The translations under genes and the position numbers were made by a program. Shown here one piece after another: positions 58,593-64,000 of a stretch of 64,000 nt of DNA (positions within the stretch are counted from its first letter, which is position 1; each line of letters starts with the position of its first letter). A model generated the notes under the pieces. It had not been told where the DNA came from and ran no database searches. It was given only the letters and a program-made list of their open reading frames with translations. The stretch spans positions 35,490 to 99,489 of the forward strand of contig DATCDQ010000078.1 of assembly GCA_036510655.1 (NCBI GenBank), in the 5' to 3' direction. The stretch is from Rathayibacter_A sp036510655. Its GTDB lineage: Bacteria; Actinomycetota; Actinomycetes; Actinomycetales; Microbacteriaceae.

Positions 58593-60242
58593 TCAGGCGA
58601 TCGCGGCGTCGACGATCCCGCGCGCTTCAGCCTGCACGCGCCGCAGGTGATCCAGGCCGAGGAACGACTCGGCGTAGATCTTGTAAACGTCTTCTGTTCC
58701 GCTCGGACGTGCGGCGAACCAGGCGTTCTCGGTCACGACCTTCACGCCGCCGACCGCTGCGTCGTTGCCGGGAGCGCGCGACAGTTTCGCGATGATCGGA
58801 TCGCCGGCCAACTCCGTGGCGACAATCGCATCGCCGTCGAGTTTGGCGAGCGCAGCCTTCTGCGCCTTGGTCGCGACGGCATCCACCCGCTCGTAGACCG
58901 GGTCGCCGAACTTCTCGGTCAGTTCGGCATACAGCTGCGACGGACTCTTGCCGGTGACCGCGATGATCTCGGCGGCCAGCAGGGCGAGCAGGATGCCGTC
59001 TTTGTCGGTCGTCCAGGCGCTGCCGTCCATGCGCAAGAAGCTTGCGCCCGCGCTCTCCTCGCCGCCGAAGCCGACTGAGCCGTCTACAAGCCCCGGAACG
59101 AACCACTTGAAGCCGACCGGCACTTCCCACAGCCGGCGGCCGAGCGCGCCCGCAACGCGATCGATCATAGAAGAGGAGACGAGGGTCTTGCCGATCGCGG
59201 CATCCGCTCGCCAGTTCGGGCGATGCGCATACAAATATTGGATCGTGACCGCGAGGTAGTGATTGGGGTTCATCAGCCCGCCATCCGGCGTGACAACGCC
59301 GTGCCGGTCTGCATCCGCGTCGTTGCCGGTCAGCACGTCGAAGTCGTCCTTGCGCGTGACGACGGATGCCATTGCAGACTTGCTCGACGGATCCATGCGG
59401 ATCTTGCCGTCCCAATCCAACGTCATGAAGCCCCACTGGGGGTCGACGCTCGGGTTGACGACGGTGAGATCCAGTCCGTAGTGATCACGGATGGCCGCCC
59501 AGTAGCTGACGCTGGCACCGCCGAGCGGGTCAGCGCCGATCTTCACGCCGGCCTTCTTGATCGCGGCGATGTCGATGATGTTCTTGAGGTCGGCCACGTA
59601 GTGCTTGCGAAAGTCATACGTGTCGACCGCGCTGGCCGCGGCGCGGCGCACCTCGTGCAGTCCGCCCTCGATGATCTCGTTCGCGCGGTTCGCGATCCAG
59701 GAGGTCGCATCGCTGTCTGCCGGACCGCCGTGCGGCGGGTTGTACTTGAAGCCGCCGTCGCGCGGCGGGTTGTGGCTCGGGGTGACGACGATGCCGTCGG
59801 CCATTCCGGCGCCTGAGCTTGTCGAAGGGCCGGACGCCGCAGACGCGTGCTTCTTGTTGTACGCGATGATTGCGTGACTGACCGCCGGGGTCGGCGTGTA
59901 GTCGCCGTGCTCGTCAACGCGCACGTGCACGCCGTTGCCGACGAGCACCTCGAGTGCGGTCGTCTGGGCGGGCGCGCTGAGTGCGTGGGTATCCGCCCCG
60001 ATGAACAACGGGCCCGTGACGCCCTGAGCGGCCCGGTATTCGACGATCGCCTGCGTCGTCGCTGCAATATGGTCGTCGTTGAACGCGGTGTCGAATGCGC
60101 TGCCACGGTGTCCACTGGTGCCGAAGACGACGCGTTGGCTGGGGATCGAAGCATCCGGTTTCAGTGTGTAGTACGCATGGACAAGCGCCTCCACGTCGAT
60201 CAGGTCTGAATCCTGGGCCGGAGTTCCCGCGCGATCGTTCAT
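58593..60242 (-). CDS. pgm: Phosphoglucomutase (alpha-D-glucose-phosphate specific)
   Basis: The 549-residue enzyme interconverts glucose 1-phosphate and glucose 6-phosphate and so links glycogen, trehalose and nucleotide-sugar synthesis with glycolysis. Motifs are F-G-T-S-G-H-R-G, the phosphoserine in V-T-P-S-H-N-P-P (Ser about 156), the magnesium loop T-G-N-D-A-D-A-D-R-H, the sugar loop G-F-G-G-E-E-S-A-G and the phosphate site A-R-P-S-G-T-E-D. The ATG at 60242 was preferred over a longer frame. Residues 138-145 (G-P-S-T-S-S-G-A) come from a dispersed DNA repeat inserted in frame about 12 residues before the catalytic serine. Confidence 0.95.
   Translation of the reverse strand: MNDRAGTPAQDSDLIDVEALVHAYYTLKPDASIPSQRVVFGTSGHRGSAFDTAFNDDHIAATTQAIVEYRAAQGVTGPLFIGADTHALSAPAQTTALEVLVGNGVHVRVDEHGDYTPTPAVSHAIIAYNKKHASAASGPSTSSGAGMADGIVVTPSHNPPRDGGFKYNPPHGGPADSDATSWIANRANEIIEGGLHEVRRAAASAVDTYDFRKHYVADLKNIIDIAAIKKAGVKIGADPLGGASVSYWAAIRDHYGLDLTVVNPSVDPQWGFMTLDWDGKIRMDPSSKSAMASVVTRKDDFDVLTGNDADADRHGVVTPDGGLMNPNHYLAVTIQYLYAHRPNWRADAAIGKTLVSSSMIDRVAGALGRRLWEVPVGFKWFVPGLVDGSVGFGGEESAGASFLRMDGSAWTTDKDGILLALLAAEIIAVTGKSPSQLYAELTEKFGDPVYERVDAVATKAQKAALAKLDGDAIVATELAGDPIIAKLSRAPGNDAAVGGVKVVTENAWFAARPSGTEDVYKIYAESFLGLDHLRRVQAEARGIVDAAIA
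59810..59831. repeat. CTTCGACAAGCTCAGG-type repeat inside pgm
   Basis: On the minus strand the core reads GGCCCTTCGACAAGCTCAGG, a short repeat found scattered through many high-GC genomes. Here it lies in frame in pgm and adds a serine/threonine-rich loop without breaking the gene. A partial relative (GGTCGCTGAGCGAAGCC) ends the amidase-like gene at about 58550-58568. Confidence 0.65.
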
Positions 60243-60301
60243 GCCCCCAGTCTGGCACCGCGCCTGCACGTGCGGGCCACGAGTGTTCTAGGCTCGGGGA
60301 C

Positions 60302-61276
60302 ATGAGTGTGAGCCCCGGCGATGAAGAGACCTACAGCTTTCTGGGCCCGACCGGCACGTTCACAGAAGCAGCCCTCGCACAGGTGCCTGAAGCTGCGGGC
60401 AAGCCGTGGCGCGCGGTCAACAATGTGGGCGAAGCGCTCGCGGGTGTCGTCGAGGGCCGCAGCGTCGCGGCGATGATCGCGCTGGAGAACTCGATCGAGG
60501 GCGGCGTCACCGTTGCGCAGGACGCGCTGGCCACCATCCCCGGTTTGCGCATCATCGGCGAATATCTGGTGCCGGTGGGTTTCGTGCTGGTCGCCCGCCA
60601 CGGAACGACGCTCGCCGACGTGAAAACCGTCGCGGCGCATCCGGTCGCTTATGCGCAGTGCCAGAACTGGCTGAATGAGAATGTTCCGGAGCATGACCAG
60701 CTCCCTGCGTCGAGCAATGTTCAGGCGGCGGCCTCCCTCCTCGTGACCGATGCCGCCGGTCACTTCACCAGCGCGGCCGACGCCGCCATTGCGCCCCCGA
60801 ACATCCTCGACCACCTCGACGACCTGGTTGTGTTGGCCGAGGGCATCATCGACAACCCGAACGCAATGACCCGGTTCGCACTGGTCAGTCGCAGCCGACG
60901 CATTCCCGAGCCGACCGGCGCGGACAAGACGAGCCTCATTGCGGAGCTGCCCGACGATCAAGCAGGAGCCCTGCTCGGCCTCCTCGAGCAGTTCTCGACC
61001 CGCGGCATCAATCTGAGCCTGATTCAGTCGCGGCCGATCGGCGACGCCCTCGGCCGGTATCGTTTCGTGATCGACGCTGACGGTCACGTGCACGAAGAAC
61101 GGATGGCGGATGCCCTGCTCGGGCTGCGCCGGTTCAGCCCCAAGCTGATCTTCCTTGGTTCGTATCCGCGCGCCGATCACGTTCCCGTTGACTATCACAA
61201 TCGTTACAGCGACGATGTGTTCATCGAGGCGCGCGACTGGCTGCGCGGGCTGCTCACCGAGGAACCGGGAGCGTAG
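60302..61276 (+). CDS. pheA: Prephenate dehydratase
   Basis: The 324-residue enzyme makes phenylpyruvate from prephenate, the committed step to phenylalanine. The ATG at 60302 gives Y-S-F-L-G-P-T-G-T-F-T-E-A-A-L directly, the family start. Other motifs are A-L-E-N-S-I-E-G-G-V, the region with M-T-R-F-A-L-V-S-R, and a C-terminal ACT domain with I-A-E-L-P-D-D-Q-A-G-A-L and L-I-Q-S-R-P (usually I-E-S-R-P, the phenylalanine-sensing motif). It is divergent from pgm by 59 bases. Feedback inhibition by phenylalanine is expected, although the Glu to Gln change in the sensing motif may alter it. Confidence 0.95.
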   Translation: MSVSPGDEETYSFLGPTGTFTEAALAQVPEAAGKPWRAVNNVGEALAGVVEGRSVAAMIALENSIEGGVTVAQDALATIPGLRIIGEYLVPVGFVLVARHGTTLADVKTVAAHPVAYAQCQNWLNENVPEHDQLPASSNVQAAASLLVTDAAGHFTSAADAAIAPPNILDHLDDLVVLAEGIIDNPNAMTRFALVSRSRRIPEPTGADKTSLIAELPDDQAGALLGLLEQFSTRGINLSLIQSRPIGDALGRYRFVIDADGHVHEERMADALLGLRRFSPKLIFLGSYPRADHVPVDYHNRYSDDVFIEARDWLRGLLTEEPGA

Positions 61277-61330
61277 CGGCGGGCGTCACGGGCTGAGCGT
61301 TGAGGCTCACCGAGACGGCAAGGAGGCCGA

Positions 61331-61891
61331 ATGCCGACAAACGACGATCCGAAGGCGCAACGCGCTCAGGCCCTCGACCCCCGCTTCGATCCCGCGTTCC
61401 AGCGCGGCTATCGCCCTGGCGCAGCTCGCCCTGAAGCTCCGGATGCCGTTACGCAAGTGCCGACTTCGGATCGCGTTGCGCAAGGCGCAGCCCCGTTCAG
61501 CTCGCCGCCGCCCGCGACGAGGCCCCCCGAGGGGCGACAGCCCGAGGAGGCGATACCTACCGGTGTGCCTGTCGACGACTCGGCCAGCACGCCATCCGAT
61601 GGGCAAGAGGGGCACGAAACCCCGCTGCATGCATCCCGCGCGAACCCTTACCTGAGGGCGTTGTGGATTATCGGCATCGGGTGCGTCGTGGCGGGAATAG
61701 CCCTGCAACTGTGGGCGCAGACGGAAGCCGTGAATGTGTCGTACGATCCGCAGGGCGGAGTTCCGTTGAACGCCGTACTGCTCAATCTCGCGTACTCCGT
61801 GGGCAGCCCGCTGATCACGACCGGGCTCGCGACCGTTGTCGGTCTGCTGTTCCTGCTGGCCGTTCGCCACCGCGACTGGCGGCGTCGATAA
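61331..61891 (+). CDS. Two-span membrane protein, unidentified
   Basis: The 186-residue protein has a long polar, proline-rich N-terminal half (about residues 1-98, ending H-A-S-R-A-N-P-Y-L-R) and then two hydrophobic helices (about 101-122 and 145-172) joined by a short loop with V-S-Y-D-P-Q-G-G-V-P-L. It ends in a basic tail R-H-R-D-W-R-R-R. The pattern is like small actinobacterial envelope proteins found beside pheA. No function is known. The next gene starts in its stop codon. Confidence 0.65.
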   Translation: MPTNDDPKAQRAQALDPRFDPAFQRGYRPGAARPEAPDAVTQVPTSDRVAQGAAPFSSPPPATRPPEGRQPEEAIPTGVPVDDSASTPSDGQEGHETPLHASRANPYLRALWIIGIGCVVAGIALQLWAQTEAVNVSYDPQGGVPLNAVLLNLAYSVGSPLITTGLATVVGLLFLLAVRHRDWRRR

Positions 61892-62181
61892 TGAAGCGGT
61901 TGGCCTGGGCAGTCGCCGTGTTCGCCGTGCTGGCCCTGATCGTGGCCGCGGCACTGGAGGTGTTCACGCTGACGCAGCCGACCGGGGTGATCGCAGTCAA
62001 CGGCAGCATGACGCCCGTGGTCGTAATGCTCAGTCTGGCGCCCGATTGGACCCGCATCGTTCTAACCCTGGGTCTTACTGCCGGCGTTGGCCTGCTGTTC
62101 GCGCTTGCCGTGCGCTGGGAGCCGCCGAATCTGCGCTCGCGCAGTGTCAAAGAAGCGCCGCGACCAGCGCATCCGAGATGA
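61891..62181 (+). CDS. Small two-span membrane protein, unidentified
   Basis: The ATG shares its A with the TAA stop of the gene before, so the two are translated together. The 96-residue product has two helices (W-A-V-A-V-F-A-V-L-A-L-I-V-A-A and I-V-L-T-L-G-L-T-A-G-V-G-L-L-F-A-L) with a loop containing V-N-G-S-M-T-P-V-V. The loop and second helix resemble the two-helix part of the upstream protein, so it may be a truncated duplicate or partner. It overlaps the convergent TetR gene by 35 bases. Confidence 0.65.
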   Translation: MKRLAWAVAVFAVLALIVAAALEVFTLTQPTGVIAVNGSMTPVVVMLSLAPDWTRIVLTLGLTAGVGLLFALAVRWEPPNLRSRSVKEAPRPAHPR

Positions 62182-62788
62182 ACTCCGCATAAGCGGACAG
62201 CGGCCATTGGCGGGCGACGACGAGGTTGTCGAACACGCTGTCAGCCGTGTAAATCCACATCACGTCCGCGGCATGGGCGGCTGTCGTCCCCGTTCTGAGA
62301 AACCCGCGCCTCTCGAGGGTCTCGGCGTTGTGTCGCATCCGCTCGTAGCGCTGCCGCTCGGTGTCGTGCAGCAGGATCGTCATGTCGGCGTCGCCTCCGG
62401 CTGCTGCATCTCTGATCAAGCGCATCATCGGAGACGTGAGCGGTGCGACTTCCGCGCTGAGCTCGCCGAACCGTGCGAAGAGTGTTCGCGGATCCGTGGC
62501 CCCGAGTTGCGCGGCATCCGATCGCATTTCGGCGGAGCCGGGCGCGGAACCGAGCAGGCTGCGTTCGTAGATCGCTCTGACGATTCCTGGCTTGCCGCCG
62601 AACGCCTTGTAGACAGTCTCGGCCGAAACAGCGGATGCCTGTGCGATCCCTGCAATAGTCGTCGCGGCATAACCGCCCACAAGAAACAATTCGCGGGCTT
62701 GTGCCAATACCTCATCACGGCTTCGCGCGGCGCGCGCCTGGCGCAGGGACGCGTCGTACGGTCGCCGGCTCTTGTGGCTCACGGACAT
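62147..62788 (-). CDS. TetR-family transcriptional regulator
   Basis: The 213-residue repressor has its helix-turn-helix at residues about 25-70: A-R-E-L-F-L-V-G-G-Y-A-A-T-T-I-A-G-I-A-Q-A-S-A-V-S-A-E-T-V-Y-K-A-F-G-G-K. The rest is the helical effector domain. It diverges from the SnoaL-like gene across a 61-base gap rich in A and T (TATTAATTACAGTTGACTA), where it probably binds. The likely targets are the SnoaL-like and NmrA-like genes. Confidence 0.88.
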   Translation of the reverse strand: MSVSHKSRRPYDASLRQARAARSRDEVLAQARELFLVGGYAATTIAGIAQASAVSAETVYKAFGGKPGIVRAIYERSLLGSAPGSAEMRSDAAQLGATDPRTLFARFGELSAEVAPLTSPMMRLIRDAAAGGDADMTILLHDTERQRYERMRHNAETLERRGFLRTGTTAAHAADVMWIYTADSVFDNLVVARQWPLSAYAEFISDALVAALL

Positions 62789-62849
62789 CGCGCGTACACT
62801 CCCTATTAATTACAGTTGACTATATCGAATACATCGAACCGAGGCAATA

Positions 62850-63284
62850 ATGCCGAAACCAATGCTGGTACCGGATGACGCTCTGGGCGTGATCACCCGG
62901 TTGTTGAACGCGACCAACGCCCACGACCTGGACGAATTGACCCGCTGCTTTGCGCCGGCCTACGTCAATCTCACGCCGGCGCATCCGCTGCGCGGGTTTA
63001 TCGGTCGCGGACAGGTGCATGCGAATTGGGAGCAGTTCTTCGCGACCATTCCTGATCTGCAGGCGAGCATCGTGGGCAGTGTCGTTGACGGTGACCGCGT
63101 TTGGTCCGAATGGCAGATGACCGGCACGCGCGCTGACGGCTCCGCGCACGAGATGGCTGGAATCATCGTGTTCACCGTGAAAGGTGACGAAATCGCACGC
63201 GCGAGTCTGTATCTCGAGCCGGTCGAGCGTCAGAGCGGAACCGTCGACGATGCCGTGGGGCGCCAGGTAACGGGAGCGACATGA
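62850..63284 (+). CDS. SnoaL-like/NTF2-fold protein
   Basis: The 144-residue protein has the cone-shaped NTF2 fold typical of SnoaL-like cyclases and hydrolases. It starts with an N-terminal helix (V-I-T-R-L-L-N-A-T-N-A-H-D-L-D-E-L-T-R-C-F), has G-R-G-Q-V-H-A-N-W-E-Q-F-F in the middle and strands ending in E-I-A-R-A-S-L-Y-L. It may act on a small hydrophobic compound, but the catalytic residues are not clear. The stop overlaps the start of the reductase gene, and both are probably under the divergent TetR regulator. Confidence 0.8.
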   Translation: MPKPMLVPDDALGVITRLLNATNAHDLDELTRCFAPAYVNLTPAHPLRGFIGRGQVHANWEQFFATIPDLQASIVGSVVDGDRVWSEWQMTGTRADGSAHEMAGIIVFTVKGDEIARASLYLEPVERQSGTVDDAVGRQVTGAT

Positions 63285-64000
63285 TGATGATCCTCGTGGT
63301 GGGTGGCACCGGCACGCTCGGGCGTCTTCTTGTGCGATCGCTGATTGCGTGCGGCGATACCGTGCGAGTTCTTACGCGCAGTACAACCGTGGCTGACGCA
63401 CTGGCCGAGCAGGGGGCCGAGCCGGTGATCGGTGATCTTCGCGACGCCGACACTGTCCGCCGCGCGGTCGCGGGGTGCGCCGCAGTCGTGGCTGCGGCAT
63501 CCGGATTCGGCCCGATGGGGTCGTCTACGCCGACGAGCGTCGACTGCGGCGGCAACCTCACGCTGATCGGCGAGGCAGCGAAGGCCGGTGTCGGCCGGTT
63601 CGTCTTCGTGTCGGTGCGCGGGGCCGCGCCGGATGCCCGGCTCGAGCTCGCGCGCATGAAGTATGCGGCGGAGCAGGCGCTGAGTTCGTCGGCCATGATG
63701 TGGACCATCGTTCGGCCCAGCCCCTTTCTCGAAACCTACCTCGCGATCGTCGGGCAACCGATGGCCCGCCGGAACACGACCTTGGTTTTCGGCAACGGCG
63801 CCGCCGTCGTCAATTTCGTCTCTGTACGCGACGTCGCGGCGCTCGTCGGCAAGGCGCTTCGCGACCCCGCCTTGGCTGGTAAAACGGTCGAGTGGGGTGG
63901 AGCGAACTTCACCTTGAACGACCTGTCGACTGCCATCCACAAGGCAGCAGGGCGACCCGGACCCACGAGTCATGTTCCGATCGGAATGTTGCGGGCGGCA
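63281..64000 (+). CDS. NmrA-like NAD(P)-binding reductase, cut by window end
   Basis: The 240 visible residues begin with I-L-V-V-G-G-T-G-T-L-G-R-L-L-V, an atypical-SDR Rossmann motif, followed by I-G-D-L-R-D-A-D-T-V, F-V-F-V-S-V-R-G-A, M-K-Y-A-A-E and W-T-I-V-R-P-S-P-F. That order fits NmrA/HSCARG-type sensors or reductases and NAD(P)H-quinone reductases of that group. The start overlaps the stop of the SnoaL-like gene in an ATGA pattern. The C-terminal end lies beyond base 64000. Confidence 0.88.
   Translation, partial: MMMILVVGGTGTLGRLLVRSLIACGDTVRVLTRSTTVADALAEQGAEPVIGDLRDADTVRRAVAGCAAVVAAASGFGPMGSSTPTSVDCGGNLTLIGEAAKAGVGRFVFVSVRGAAPDARLELARMKYAAEQALSSSAMMWTIVRPSPFLETYLAIVGQPMARRNTTLVFGNGAAVVNFVSVRDVAALVGKALRDPALAGKTVEWGGANFTLNDLSTAIHKAAGRPGPTSHVPIGMLRAA

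Noticed and set aside
1..64000. tRNA, rRNA, riboswitch or phage structural genes
   Set aside because: None was recognised by eye. A covariance-model search would be needed to exclude small RNAs.

Overview
The window is high-GC actinobacterial DNA, most likely from a soil- or plant-associated member of the Microbacteriaceae. That placement is an inference from GTG starts, 4-base ATGA/GTGA gene overlaps, actinobacterial families throughout and short dispersed hairpin repeats of the kind seen in that family. No rRNA or tRNA gene was seen, and nothing identifies the species.

Layout. (1) 1-9268 is a polysaccharide-use locus: the end of a sugar ABC permease, its binding lipoprotein, a secreted beta-helix protein, an esterase, a GH106-like rhamnosidase lacking its N-terminus, and a LacI regulator. 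Matching LacI-type sites lie before the binding-protein gene and before lacI. (2) 9340-11726 is a polar amino-acid ABC importer. (3) 11883-21763 is a catabolic region: a TetR gene and an SDR/Rossmann/acyl-CoA ligase operon share an operator-rich intergenic region, and a convergent operon encodes a CoA-transferase, an enoyl-CoA hydratase, an alcohol dehydrogenase and an aldehyde dehydrogenase. (4) 21911-30648 is an uronide/sugar locus with two paralogous IclR regulators, a GH88 unsaturated-glucuronyl hydrolase and a xylose/ribose-type ABC importer. An IS630-type element has cut the importer's permease gene in two. A 38-base bipartite motif occurs three times, once before each transcription unit. 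(5) 30700-31830 holds two transposase remnants. (6) 31832-45451 is a large second sugar locus: a ROK regulator, an Opp-type importer, an acyltransferase-like protein and two Gfo/Idh oxidoreductases on the minus strand, facing a sugar-phosphate isomerase, a third Gfo/Idh enzyme, a kinase fragment and an RpiR regulator.

(7) 45654-49165 has an MFS exporter followed by a toxin-antitoxin cemetery: a decayed PIN toxin, a FitA-like antitoxin with a frameshifted VapC, and an intact-looking MazEF pair whose toxin lacks the usual active-site arginine. (8) 49224-64000 is mostly ordinary chromosomal genes: a lipase-like hydrolase, lipoate ligase, a solitary adenine methyltransferase, a PAP2 phosphatase, a DHA2 drug exporter, two near-identical secreted amidases around a frameshifted VanY carboxypeptidase, phosphoglucomutase, prephenate dehydratase, small membrane proteins, a TetR regulator, and a SnoaL-like protein followed by an NmrA-like reductase cut by the window end.

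The parts worth most attention are the shared IclR operator, the recent IS insertion in that regulon, the truncated GH106 gene, the 15-base in-frame tandem repeat in the acyl-CoA ligase and the decaying toxin-antitoxin tract.
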